Shown: piece by piece, positions 25,646 to 33,506 of the stretch
How the letters are laid out: each line of letters starts with the position of its first letter
Position numbering within the stretch: position 1 is the stretch's first letter
NCBI RefSeq assembly: GCF_042685105.1
Contig: NZ_JBHUMO010000058.1
Location: 1-64,000, forward strand
DNA: 64,000 nt
Direction of reading: 5' to 3'
Origin: Enterococcus_G camelliae
GTDB taxonomy: Bacteria > Bacillota > Bacilli > Lactobacillales > Enterococcaceae
Made by a program: the position numbers and the translations under genes
Notes under the pieces: generated by a model
The model's database searches: none
The model's input: only the letters and a program-made list of their open reading frames with translations
What the model was told of the DNA's origin: nothing

Positions 25646-26032
25646 TACGTCGTACTACTATTCATATCGATATAGCTGAGATGAAATGGAATAAAACAAC
25701 TGCATTTTTTCCCTTCTAGTATTGTCAACGGTAACGATAAAACGTACCTACAATTTTAAGTTGCTTTTACCATAGAATGGCTATTTAAAATGTTTAACCT
25801 GTCTTTTTCTTCGCTTTCATCTTACTTATCCATAATTTTAGACTACATCACATGATTAACATTTTCAATTTATATTTAGAGATGAATCATCAGATTCCAA
25901 AAAGTTGAAATTTGGAATCTCAACGATACTTCTCGACTACAAAAAAATATGGTCGGACACGACCAGAGTTATACTACTATGAGCAACTTTTCAATATGGA
26001 AGAACTTAAAAATCAGACACATTTACTTGAGC
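25646..26032. other. Intergenic region with two small hairpins
   Basis: No supportable gene. Two hairpins are visible: AGATTCCAAA/TTTGGAATCT (25892-25920) and TGGTCG-GACA-CGACCA (25950-25965). They lie upstream of the oriT-like cluster and may belong to a single-stranded initiation or transfer region, but that is inference. Confidence 0.4.
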
Positions 26033-26093
26033 AATCAATAAACCAAAGACGTTCAGCGGTGAAGCCTGGCTGAACGTCTTTGGTTTATTGATT
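26033..26093. repeat. Perfect 25-bp inverted repeat in the oriT region
   Basis: The arms 26033-26057 and 26069-26093 are perfectly complementary across an 11-base loop (26058-26068). On neither strand is the stem followed by a clean T-run, so it is not a typical terminator. It lies 18 bases from the nick-like repeats, fitting an oriT hairpin recognised by a relaxase. Confidence 0.75.
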
Positions 26094-26102
26094 ATGCTTA
26101 GC

Positions 26103-26152
26103 CCCTATTTCTAACAGGGGGCTAACAGGGGGCTAACTAACAGGGGGCTAAC
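26103..26152. other. oriT: oriT-like site with three CTAACAGGGGG repeats
   Basis: The 11-base motif CTAACAGGGGG occurs at 26111-26121, 26122-26132 and 26137-26147. The first copy is preceded by TAGCCCC, so TAGCCCC...GGGGCTA can form a hairpin. Tn916 and ICEBs1 origins of transfer carry a related C-rich/CTAACAGGGGGG nick region processed by Rep_trans-type (MobT) relaxases, and such a relaxase gene is 1.1 kb away. Triplication of the motif is unusual. Confidence 0.65.
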
Positions 26153-26263
26153 TAGAAACTGGGAACTGCTTCAACTACCCATTGGAGCCTGGCATATCAG
26201 CGTTTTCGTTGTCACCCAGTTTCAAGATTTGTCACATTCTATTAGTCTATCCGATTCAGCTAA

Positions 26264-27085
26264 CTAACGAGTAATAGACAAATAGGCAATTTCTTTCTTC
26301 ACCTCAGCTAGAAAAGTCTTGTAATAGTGATTAGCTTTATTTTCTAGCTGATCAAATACTTTCGATTTTTGATTATAGCGATAACAACCAATATCGACTT
26401 TCAAATGATTCGTATCGATACCATAATAGATGATTGTTGCTTCTTTTAACGGAATGTTTAACAGCTCAAAGGTTCGTGTATAGTAATCGATCGTCACTTG
26501 ATCTTGCAGATTCGGTTGATGCTTATACAAAGCTCTTTGTCGTTTGGCGAAGGTATATGGCAAAAAATGGACCGTCGCATTTTCTTCCTCAATGTAGGCA
26601 TAGTATTGCGGTGCTGTATCCACCGGATCATTAGCTGCGTTCACTAAATACAGCTCGTTGGTACCAGCTACTTTTGAATAAACCAAATACGGTTCTTCCT
26701 GCTCTGAAATGGCGCCAGAGTCGATAATACCTTGGATGAAATCAATAATCGTTATTTCATCGTAAAGATCCACGTTCTGCTGTTTGAGAAATGACACCAT
26801 CTGATCCAACATCACTGAATTGATTTTCAAGTGAAAATGCTCTTCCACCAACTTATCCATAAATTCTTCTGGTGTACCATATAGGAGGTAGTTCACCTCT
26901 GTTTTCCCAAGAATAGCAATCTTATTCAGCTTGTCTTCTTTAGGTAAATTAACGCCTCGTTCCCAATTGTTAACGGTGGTTTTGGGAGAATGACTAATCA
27001 ACTCACCGAATTGCGCCATACTGTATCCCAAATCAGTTCTGATTTTCTTGATTCGTTGCCCTACTTCTTTGGCATTCTGATTCAT
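26264..27085 (-). CDS. XRE-family regulator with a long C-terminal domain
   Basis: The 273-residue protein has an N-terminal Cro/CI helix-turn-helix (residues 8-62, RIKKIRTDLGYSMAQFGELI...VNNWERG) and a C-terminal 200-residue region without a recognised family. It has GGAGGAAG upstream. It is divergent from the relaxase gene across a 164-base spacer full of GTACTT repeats, so it probably represses the transfer/integration genes. The C-terminal region lacks a clear LexA-type peptidase motif. Confidence 0.75.
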   Translation of the reverse strand: MNQNAKEVGQRIKKIRTDLGYSMAQFGELISHSPKTTVNNWERGVNLPKEDKLNKIAILGKTEVNYLLYGTPEEFMDKLVEEHFHLKINSVMLDQMVSFLKQQNVDLYDEITIIDFIQGIIDSGAISEQEEPYLVYSKVAGTNELYLVNAANDPVDTAPQYYAYIEEENATVHFLPYTFAKRQRALYKHQPNLQDQVTIDYYTRTFELLNIPLKEATIIYYGIDTNHLKVDIGCYRYNQKSKVFDQLENKANHYYKTFLAEVKKEIAYLSITR

Positions 27086-27146
27086 AACGCTTCCTCCATT
27101 TCAATCTCACCTTCATCTTATCAAAACAATAACCCACTGCCAATCA

Positions 27147-27233
27147 AAAAGTACTTTTTTTCGAACTTATTTCTCTTGACATTCTTGAACAGCAGCGGTA
27201 CTATAGTTTCGTACTTATTTTGGTACTTATCCA
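27147..27233. promoter_or_regulatory. Relaxase promoter with GTACTT operator repeats
   Basis: A near-consensus promoter, TTGACA (27176-27181) and TACTAT (27199-27204) with 17-base spacing, reads toward the relaxase gene. Around it lie a palindrome AAAAGTACTTTT (27147-27158) and GTACTTA copies downstream (near 27211 and 27223). The repeats flank the promoter in the divergent spacer and are likely operators for the XRE protein. Confidence 0.65.
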
Positions 27234-27249
27234 TTAAAGGAGGTTTTCT

Positions 27250-28482
27250 ATGGGAACAAGTGATTTACAAGAACTCGGACTATCCATCAAGAAGTCACGA
27301 GAAGACAGGAGGTGGACACAAAAGGATCTGGCAGTAAAAGTCGGTATTTCCCGCTCACTATTAGCTAAATTTGAAAAAGGTACCCGAAGACTTTCAGAAG
27401 ATACACTTAATAAATTGCTTGATTGTCTACGAGAAACAGAAGCCAAGCCTGAGTATACGATTCTTATCGATTACTTGGCGATTCATTTTTTCTCAAATGA
27501 CTATCAAAAGCTGGTTGAAGAAGTATTAGGAATCAAGCTGAAATATTTTGAGCAAACCGATTTTGCACCATTGGGCTACACCGGGCGTTTTACACGAAAT
27601 GATACGATCAACGTCCTCTATTCGGTGGATGATCCTGAAAAGGGTACGCTGCTCGATTTGACCGGCCAGGGATGCAAACATTTGGCAATGTTACTGAATA
27701 CTAGGAAAATGACTTGGCAAGATTTTTTTGCAAAAGTCTTTCAATTTCAAGGAAATTTTACCCGTATTGACTTCACCTTGGATGACCCTGTTGGGATACT
27801 TGATATTCCAGAACTCGCCCAGAAAACTCAACTTGGTCACATCAAAACCGTCTTTCGTACCAGCGATGTTAACTATTCGACTGATATCTCAAACTCAGAT
27901 TCTAATGGCCTGACGCTTTATCTCGGATCAAGAAAGAGCAACTGTCGTTTTTGCTTTTATCAAAAAGATTACGAACAAAGGAAGCGGCGCGGTATTTCCT
28001 TGGAAGATGCCACCATCAAGAATCGGTTTGAATTAAGGTATCGGAAAGAAAAAGCCCAGAAATTAGCCGAACAAATGATGACTTCTTCCGACTTTGAAAG
28101 CTTGTTTTTCGAGTTGATTAACGGAGCTGTTTGTTTCTACGATGGTGATCCCGATGAACCAGGCACCCGAATTGATCCAAAATGGGCGGAATTTATCAGC
28201 AATCACGGCGAGATAAGTTTGTCACTGGAAACCACACCCCAGACTTTCTCCAAAAGTATCAACTGGCTGTCCCATGGAGTTGCACCTACCCTATCATTTA
28301 TCAATGAGGTTGATCGACTATTTGGCTCATCCTTGTTGACAGCGATTATCGACACCGGCGAAATGAATCCCCATCAAGAAAAGATTATGGAAAATATGCG
28401 TGAGGAACCCGATTTTTATCAACCAGAGGTCGATTATTATGAACACGAATTACGTCAAAAAAGACAAAGAGAAAGATGCTAA
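27250..28482 (+). CDS. MobT-type relaxase / Rep_trans replication initiation protein
   Basis: The 410-residue protein fuses an N-terminal XRE helix-turn-helix (residues 8-60) to a Rep_trans (pT181 RepC-like) domain. Family motifs include LGYTGRFTRND, RIDFTLDD, the LYLGSRKSNCRFCFYQKDYEQ region where the nicking tyrosine is expected, and NRFELRYRKEKA. These match Tn916 Orf20 and ICEBs1 NicK, which nick oriT to start transfer and rolling-circle replication. ATG 27250 has AAAGGAGG. It is followed by xis and int in the same direction. Confidence 0.85.
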   Translation: MGTSDLQELGLSIKKSREDRRWTQKDLAVKVGISRSLLAKFEKGTRRLSEDTLNKLLDCLRETEAKPEYTILIDYLAIHFFSNDYQKLVEEVLGIKLKYFEQTDFAPLGYTGRFTRNDTINVLYSVDDPEKGTLLDLTGQGCKHLAMLLNTRKMTWQDFFAKVFQFQGNFTRIDFTLDDPVGILDIPELAQKTQLGHIKTVFRTSDVNYSTDISNSDSNGLTLYLGSRKSNCRFCFYQKDYEQRKRRGISLEDATIKNRFELRYRKEKAQKLAEQMMTSSDFESLFFELINGAVCFYDGDPDEPGTRIDPKWAEFISNHGEISLSLETTPQTFSKSINWLSHGVAPTLSFINEVDRLFGSSLLTAIIDTGEMNPHQEKIMENMREEPDFYQPEVDYYEHELRQKRQRERC

Positions 28483-28600
28483 AAAAAGCAAAGCACTGCT
28501 TACACATCAAACTGTGCAGCGTACTCCGCCCTCGACAAGTGTAGTATAGCATAGTGAAAAAATTTGGTAAATCTTTCAAAAATTTGAAAGAAGGAATCAC

Positions 28601-28876
28601 ATGACGGTCAATGTACCAATAGAAATTGACGATCAATTCACTGAATTAATCGTCCAACAAGTATTGAAACAAGTGAATGAAAATGAAGCTAAAGATCCAT
28701 TGGCTTCAGAGCTACCCCCCTACCCTAATCGCAAACAAGTAAAGCGTGTACTAAAAATTGGCGATGATCGGTTGAATGATTGGATTGCTCACGGATTACT
28801 GACAATTCCATTTGGTAAAGAACTACGCTTTGATCGTGAAGATATTCGTTCATTTTTAGATCAACAAAAAGTATAG
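28601..28876 (+). CDS. xis: Excisionase-like helix-turn-helix protein
   Basis: A 91-residue protein with a C-terminal MerR-type winged helix (YPNRKQVKRVLKIGDDRLNDWIA...LRFDREDIRSFL), typical of excisionase/helix_turn_helix_17 proteins encoded before tyrosine integrases. It lies 119 bases after the relaxase gene and about 95 bases before int, with GAAAGAAGGA upstream. It would direct excision of the element together with the integrase. Confidence 0.8.
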   Translation: MTVNVPIEIDDQFTELIVQQVLKQVNENEAKDPLASELPPYPNRKQVKRVLKIGDDRLNDWIAHGLLTIPFGKELRFDREDIRSFLDQQKV

Positions 28877-28971
28877 CCTTGACCAAAACCAAGTCGCTGT
28901 CTATGATTACGATTAGAAGGGAGAAACAATTTGCCTTTGATATGCTGGCGAGTGAATCAAAGGAGAAAATT

Positions 28972-30111
28972 ATGATCAAAGAATATACAAAAAAAGATGG
29001 TTCACAAGCTTATCTAATTAAGGTGTATCTTGGAATCGATCCACTAACAGGAAAAAAACGTTTCACAACCCGCCGCGGTTTTAGAACACAAAAAGAAGCT
29101 AAAATGGCCCAATCACGGCTTGAAGTTGAAGCCCAAGACAACAAATATTGTCCCGAGAAAAATTATACTTTCGATCAAATCAAAGATTTATGGTTGACTC
29201 AATATAAAGACACCGTTAAAGAAAGTACTTATCGAAGAGTAATCTTTCTTTTCAAAAATAATATCGGCAAAAAATTTGGCAATAAGCGAATCGCAAAATA
29301 CAACATTCCCTACTGTCAAAAAGCTGTCAACGAGTGGAAGGATTCTTATGCCACCTACCGCGCTTTAAAATCTTACACAACTGCCGTTTTCGATTTTGCT
29401 ATCAAGATGAATGTCTTGATTGATAATCCAATGAAACATGTCTCTTTCTCTACTGGGAAAAGAACAATCAAGAAAGCCAAATTGAAATTCTTTGAAGTTG
29501 ATGAGTTGAAACGCTTTCTGGAATGCTATAAAGAAGATTCATTTCCTCTGACTTACCCACTTTTTCGATTATTGGCATTTAGTGGTATCAGAAAAGGGGA
29601 GCTCTTAGCATTGACCTGGGATGATATTGATTTGGAACAAGGAATGCTTACGATAAACAAAACTGCCGCTCTCAATAATAAAAATCAAGTTGAAGCAACA
29701 ACTCCCAAGACAAAGCATTCCAACCGAACGATCTCACTTGATGAGCTTACTGTACAAGTTCTGAAAAAATGGAAGATAAAACAAAAAGAATATTTGTTAA
29801 TGTATGGTATTAAAACTTTGAAAGAAGATCAGTTGGTTTTTGCTTCCAAATCGAATAACTATCTCGCGATGACGAGACCTAATCAATTATTAGCTCGTTT
29901 ATGTGACAAATATGGGTTTCCAAATATTTCGATTCATGGATTTCGACATACCCATTGTAGTTTATTATTTGAAGCTGAGCTCTCAGCGAAAGAAGTTCAA
30001 GATCGTCTGGGACATTCAGATATTCAGACTACTTTAAACATTTACACTCATATCACAAAAAAACAAAAAGATGTAGTAGCAGAGAAGTTTGCCAACTATG
30101 TCCAATTCTAG
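28972..30111 (+). CDS. int: Tyrosine integrase of the element
   Basis: The 379-residue site-specific recombinase has an N-terminal AP2-like arm-binding domain (KEYTKKDGSQAYLIKVYLG... residues 1-60), a SAM-like core-binding domain (65-160) and a catalytic domain with Arg in SGIRKGELLALTWDD, the HGFRHTHCSLL segment, a following GHSDIQTTLNIY with the His and catalytic Tyr. ATG 28972 is chosen because AAAGGAG is seven bases upstream. It is convergent with rplL, whose 3' end it probably uses as the attachment site. Confidence 0.92.
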   Translation: MIKEYTKKDGSQAYLIKVYLGIDPLTGKKRFTTRRGFRTQKEAKMAQSRLEVEAQDNKYCPEKNYTFDQIKDLWLTQYKDTVKESTYRRVIFLFKNNIGKKFGNKRIAKYNIPYCQKAVNEWKDSYATYRALKSYTTAVFDFAIKMNVLIDNPMKHVSFSTGKRTIKKAKLKFFEVDELKRFLECYKEDSFPLTYPLFRLLAFSGIRKGELLALTWDDIDLEQGMLTINKTAALNNKNQVEATTPKTKHSNRTISLDELTVQVLKKWKIKQKEYLLMYGIKTLKEDQLVFASKSNNYLAMTRPNQLLARLCDKYGFPNISIHGFRHTHCSLLFEAELSAKEVQDRLGHSDIQTTLNIYTHITKKQKDVVAEKFANYVQF

Positions 30112-30125
30112 TTTTTAGAGTGGGA

Positions 30126-30151
30126 TGGTCAAAAGGATGGTCAAAACAATC
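30126..30151 (+). repeat. Right integrase arm-type repeat
   Basis: TGGTCAAAAGGATGGTCAAAA contains two direct TGGTCAAAA copies and matches the left repeat at 18029 in 23 of 26 positions. It lies 15 bases after the integrase stop, the usual position for arm sites. Confidence 0.6.
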
Positions 30152-30155
30152 TAAA

Positions 30156-30202
30156 CAAAAAAAAGAAGTCAAAAACCTTGTTAAATCAAGGCTTTTGACT
30201 TC
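30156..30202 (-). terminator. Terminator of rplJL
   Basis: A 16-bp stem (30165-30180 with 30187-30202, one mismatch) and six-base loop is followed on the minus strand by a T8 run. It lies between int and rplL and, if the attachment core is at the rplL stop, it belongs to the element and replaces the original terminator. Confidence 0.85.
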
Positions 30203-30218
30203 TCTAATCAGAAAAGTA

Positions 30219-30231
30219 ATTATTTAACTGT
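30219..30231. other. Candidate right attachment core (attR) at the rplL 3' end
   Basis: ATTATTTAACTGT covers the rplL stop codon and last codons. It partly matches the published rplL attachment core of ICESa2603-type elements (TTATTTAAGAGTAAC) and the left candidate at 17908. Tentative. Confidence 0.35.
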
Positions 30232-30585
30232 TACTGAAGCGCCAACTTCTTCTAAAGTAGCTTTTAATGCTTCTGCTTCTTCTTTAGAAATGCCTTCTTT
30301 AACAGGTGCAGGAGCGCCATCAACTACAGCTTTCGCTTCTTTCAAGCCTAAGCCAGTAGCTTCACGTACTGCTTTGATAACTTTCACTTTTTGATCGCCA
30401 ACAGCTGTTAATTCAACAGTAAATTCTGTTTGTTCTTCAGCGGCAGTAGCACCTGCTGCAGCAACAGCTACAGGAGCAGCTGCAGATACGCCAAATTCTT
30501 CTTCGATAGCTTTAACTAAATCGTTTAATTCTAAGATTGTCGCGCCTTTTAGCTCTTCGACAATGTTTTCAATATTCAATGCCAT
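30220..30585 (-). CDS. rplL: 50S ribosomal protein L7/L12
   Basis: The 121-residue ribosomal stalk protein. The N-terminal dimerisation region (MALNIENIVEELKGATILEL), the alanine-rich hinge (residues 34-50) and C-terminal domain KVIKAVREATGLGLKEAKAVVDGAP are all intact, so the putative integration at its 3' end did not damage the gene. GGAGGAAAC precedes the ATG. It follows rplJ by about 80 bases and is co-transcribed. Confidence 0.98.
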   Translation of the reverse strand: MALNIENIVEELKGATILELNDLVKAIEEEFGVSAAAPVAVAAAGATAAEEQTEFTVELTAVGDQKVKVIKAVREATGLGLKEAKAVVDGAPAPVKEGISKEEAEALKATLEEVGASVTVK

Positions 30586-30663
30586 GATTGGTTTCCTCCA
30601 TTTAATTGGTTTTTTCTTTTACTATTTCGTTATCTTCAAATGTGCAAATGGGTCATGCGGCAA

Positions 30664-31167
30664 TTAAGCTGCGTCGCCATCTTCTTTTTCTGCAACTGCA
30701 TTGATTGCATAAGCCACATTGCGGACTGGTGCTTGTAGTACAGATAAAAGCATAGAAAGTAATCCTTCGCGGTTTGGCAATTTTGCCAAAGCAGTGATTT
30801 CTTCCAAAGTTGATACTTTGCCTTCAATGATGCCACCTTTGATTTCCAATGCTTTTGCATCTTGTGCAAATTCATCGATAATTTTCGCTGGTGCAACAAC
30901 ATCATCATTACTAAACGCAACGGCTGTTGGACCAGTAAATACTTCTTCTAATCCTTCAAGACCTGCTGCTTGTGCGGCACGAGTAAGAATTGAATTTTTG
31001 ATCACTTTCATTTCAACGTTCGCATCGCGCAATTGTTTACGTAAACGAGTCACTTCGTCAACAGTCAGACCACGGTAATCTACAACAACAACAGATGATG
31101 ATGCTTTAAATTTTTCCGTTACTTCTTCAACGATAGCGGCTTTTTTAGCAATAGCTGCTTCACTCAT
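30664..31167 (-). CDS. rplJ: 50S ribosomal protein L10
   Basis: L10 anchors L7/L12 dimers on the ribosome. The 167-residue protein has the family start SEAAIAKKAAIVEEVTEKF and VVVDYRGLTVDEVTRLRKQLR, and a C-terminal helix for L7/L12 binding. ATG 31167 has AGGAGGTG six bases upstream; an in-frame GTG at 31176 lies inside that site. A leader upstream with an attenuator-like hairpin indicates autoregulation by L10(L12)4. Confidence 0.97.
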   Translation of the reverse strand: MSEAAIAKKAAIVEEVTEKFKASSSVVVVDYRGLTVDEVTRLRKQLRDANVEMKVIKNSILTRAAQAAGLEGLEEVFTGPTAVAFSNDDVVAPAKIIDEFAQDAKALEIKGGIIEGKVSTLEEITALAKLPNREGLLSMLLSVLQAPVRNVAYAINAVAEKEDGDAA

Positions 31168-31199
31168 TTTTTTCACCTCCTGATTTTGATGGAAGAGTT

Positions 31200-31320
31200 T
31201 TTTTTAAATAAAAAAACCCTATGCCACCGTAGACATAGAGGGACTATTGAAACGATCTTCAATGTTTGTCCTCGGTAGGAATTATGACCTAGTCACCTAC
31301 TGTCTTCGGTACAGTTAATT
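31200..31320 (-). ncRNA. L10 leader of rplJL mRNA
   Basis: The minus-strand leader before rplJ contains branched pairing and ends in a terminator-like stem (CCCTCTATGTC / GGCATAGGG, with the A7 complement giving T7) at 31208-31242. This is the position and arrangement of the Firmicutes L10 leader, which L10 binds to stop its own synthesis. The detailed consensus was not aligned. Confidence 0.65.
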
Positions 31321-31327
31321 ATTAACC

Positions 31328-31358
31328 TTAGCTACCTTATCATAAATAAGGTAGCTAA
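31328..31358. terminator. Hairpin between rplA and the rplJ leader
   Basis: A perfect 13-bp stem (TTAGCTACCTTAT/ATAAGGTAGCTAA) with a five-base loop. It lies just downstream of rplA and before the L10 leader, so it may end part of the rplKA transcript; it has no strong T-run. Confidence 0.55.
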
Positions 31359-31378
31359 GTCAAGTTCTTTTCTATAAA

Positions 31379-32068
31379 TTAGAAAGAAGTTGTATCCACA
31401 TGAATACCAGGACCAAAAGTAGTCGTTACAGTGATATTTTTCATGTAAACACCTTTAGCCGCAGCTGGTTTTGCTTTTACTAATACATCGTGGATTGTTT
31501 TAAAGTTTTCAACTAGTTTTGCATCATCAAATGATACTTTACCAATTGGAACATGAATATTTCCAACTTTGTCCACACGGTAGGTAACTTTACCGGCTTT
31601 GACTTCATTGATAGCCTTCGTTACGTCCATTGTTACTGTACCAGTTTTAGGGTTAGGCATTAACCCTTTTGGACCTAATACACGTCCAAGTTTCCCAACT
31701 TCAGCCATCATATCAGGTGTCGCTACAACAACATCAAAGTCGAACCAACCACCTTGGATTTTTTGAGCTAAGTCAGAATCCCCAACGTAATCCGCACCTG
31801 CAGCTTCTGCCTCTTTTGCTTTTTCGCCTTTTGCAAAAACCAAAACTTTTTGTGTTTTACCAGTTCCGTTTGGTAGCACAACTGCTCCACGAATTTGTTG
31901 ATCTGCTTTCTTTGGATCAACATTTAAACGGTAGGCAACTTCAACTGTTGCATCGAATTTTGCGATATTTGTATCTTTTGCTAATGCGACAGCTTCTTCA
32001 ACAGAATAAGCTTTTGACGCATCAACTTTTTTTAATGCTTCTTGCATTTTTTTGCTTTTTTTAGCCAT
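31379..32068 (-). CDS. rplA: 50S ribosomal protein L1
   Basis: The 229-residue protein starts MAKKSKKMQEALKKVD and has the L1 signatures EVAYRLNVDPKKADQQIRG, GRVLGPKGLMPNPK and KAGKVTYRVDKVGN. ATG 32068 is preceded by AAGGAGG; the frame is open to 32131 without support. It lies 107 bases after rplK in the same operon. Confidence 0.97.
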   Translation of the reverse strand: MAKKSKKMQEALKKVDASKAYSVEEAVALAKDTNIAKFDATVEVAYRLNVDPKKADQQIRGAVVLPNGTGKTQKVLVFAKGEKAKEAEAAGADYVGDSDLAQKIQGGWFDFDVVVATPDMMAEVGKLGRVLGPKGLMPNPKTGTVTMDVTKAINEVKAGKVTYRVDKVGNIHVPIGKVSFDDAKLVENFKTIHDVLVKAKPAAAKGVYMKNITVTTTFGPGIHVDTTSF

Positions 32069-32175
32069 TTGTGTTTCCTCCTTGAATGTGGTTATAACGG
32101 TAGAACCTCCCACGTGTTCTTTATCTTTCAATAAAGAGCCAACTGAGAAGCTACTTCCTTAGGGCTTGTCAAAAC

Positions 32176-32598
32176 TTATTCAACAACAATCCCCATGCTT
32201 CGTGCAGTTCCTTCAACCATGCGCATAGCTGCTTCGACGCTAGCTGCGTTTAGGTCTTCCATTTTTAATTCAGCGATTTCTTTTACTTGGTCGCTAGAAA
32301 CAGTTGCAACTTTTGTTTTATTTGGCACACCTGAACCTTTTTCGATTTTAGCAGCTTTTTTCAATAAGACTGCTGCTGGTGGTGTTTTTGTTACAAATGT
32401 AAATGAACGGTCTTCATATACAGAAATAACAACTGGAATAATTAACCCTGCTTGATCAGCTGTACGAGCATTGAATTCTTTTGTGAATCCCATAATGTTC
32501 ACGCCTGCTTGACCTAGTGCTGGTCCTACTGGTGGAGCTGGTGTTGCTTTACCTGCAGGAATTTGCAATTTAACGATTTTTTCTACTTTTTTTGCCAC
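32176..32598 (-). CDS. rplK: 50S ribosomal protein L11
   Basis: The 140-residue L11 has the N-terminal proline-rich IPAGKATPAPPVGPALGQ and rRNA-binding C-terminal half. The start is GTG at 32598 behind AGGAGGTATG. A promoter (TTGAAA/TATAAT) lies about 100 bases upstream. First gene of rplK-rplA. Confidence 0.98.
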   Translation of the reverse strand: MAKKVEKIVKLQIPAGKATPAPPVGPALGQAGVNIMGFTKEFNARTADQAGLIIPVVISVYEDRSFTFVTKTPPAAVLLKKAAKIEKGSGVPNKTKVATVSSDQVKEIAELKMEDLNAASVEAAMRMVEGTARSMGIVVE

Positions 32599-32699
32599 GA
32601 GACATACCTCCTTAAGTCCGTGATGTGGTTAATTGGAGATACGTATTTCTCCTCCCACGTAAACCATGCCTATAAATAATTATTTACACGCACTTAGAT

Positions 32700-32727
32700 A
32701 TTATAGCAAATATTCCAATGATTTCAA
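32700..32727 (-). promoter_or_regulatory. rplKA promoter
   Basis: On the minus strand TTGAAA (complement of 32722-32727) and TATAAT (complement of 32700-32705) are 16 bases apart, with TGC before the -10. This is a near-consensus housekeeping promoter. Confidence 0.75.
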
Positions 32728-32829
32728 CTTATTTTTCTTATTTTCTTGTTTTCATTTGCAAACTAGTCGCTCCTAACAAGGGTCTGTGCTACACTACAAA
32801 CGTACGTTGAAAGAATAAGGTGGAAAAAA

Positions 32830-33495
32830 ATGGAACAATTAAACTATCGTAGCGTTTTTGATATTATCGGACCGGTTATGGTTGGTCCAAGTAGCTCACA
32901 CACAGCGGGAGCTGCTAGAATTGGAAAAGTGGTGCGCAATATTTTTGGTGAACAACCGGATACCGTTGATATTTACCTCTATGAATCTTTTGCCAAAACC
33001 TATCGGGGGCATGGGACGGATATCGCTTTAGTCGGTGGTCTTTTGGGAATGGATCCGGATGATAGCCGTTTAGGGGACTCATTAAAACTTGCTTATGAAG
33101 CGGGGATGGAAGTCTTATTTACGCCTAAAAAAGAAAAGGCCGAACACCCGAATATGGTTCGCATGGTTGTTTCAAAGGGCTCCCATAAGTTATCTGTCAC
33201 AGGCATCTCTATTGGTGGTGGCAATATTCAAATTTCCGAAGTGAATGGCTTCAAATTGTCACTAACCCTAGGCACACCAACATTTATTATTGTCCATCAA
33301 GATGTCCCAGGCATGATTGCCAAAGTGAGTCAATTGTTGTCGGAAGCGAGCTTAAATATTGGAACGATGACCGTCACACGAGAATCAAAAGGGGAAAAAG
33401 CCATTATGATTATCGAGGTGGATGAACGCAACCATGATGTTTTAGAAAAAATTCGTAAGTTGGCTCATATTTATAGTGCCTCTTACTTTGATTAA
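32830..33495 (+). CDS. sdaAB: L-serine dehydratase, beta subunit
   Basis: With SdaAA it deaminates L-serine to pyruvate and ammonia using a [4Fe-4S] cluster. The 221-residue protein has the SDH beta domain (FDIIGPVMVGPSSSHTAGAARIG) and a C-terminal ACT domain from about residue 148 (FIIVHQDVPGMIAKVSQLLSE). The alpha gene follows by 11 bases. Start ATG with AAGGTGG upstream. Confidence 0.95.
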   Translation: MEQLNYRSVFDIIGPVMVGPSSSHTAGAARIGKVVRNIFGEQPDTVDIYLYESFAKTYRGHGTDIALVGGLLGMDPDDSRLGDSLKLAYEAGMEVLFTPKKEKAEHPNMVRMVVSKGSHKLSVTGISIGGGNIQISEVNGFKLSLTLGTPTFIIVHQDVPGMIAKVSQLLSEASLNIGTMTVTRESKGEKAIMIIEVDERNHDVLEKIRKLAHIYSASYFD

Positions 33496-33506
33496 GGAGT
33501 CCTGAC

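Larger units (their letters stand above)
17908..30231. mobile_element. Integrative mobilizable element at the 3' end of rplL, carrying SIR2-HerA
   Basis: The region between the DUF998-like gene and rplL contains an integrase and excisionase beside rplL, a Rep_trans/MobT-type relaxase, a divergent XRE regulator, an oriT-like site and defence cargo. It has no coupling protein or type IV secretion genes, so it should transfer only with a helper. Similar 26-base repeats at 18029 and 30126 resemble integrase arm sites at both ends. The 3' end of rplL is an established site for ICESa2603-family elements. The right boundary is firm to about 100 bases; the left boundary is an estimate, and an N gap at 21.29 kb means contiguity of the left part depends on scaffolding. 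Confidence 0.65.

Noticed and set aside
26111..26152. CRISPR array or plasmid iterons
   Set aside because: Only three 11-base copies with spacing of 0 and 4 bases, too short for CRISPR; motif matches a relaxase nick site better than replication iterons.
30120..30260. tRNA gene as the attachment site
   Set aside because: No tRNA-like sequence is present; the site is rplL.
30636..32064. Long antisense frames over rplJ and rplA
   Set aside because: They are mirror frames of conserved ribosomal protein genes and lack starts with ribosome sites.
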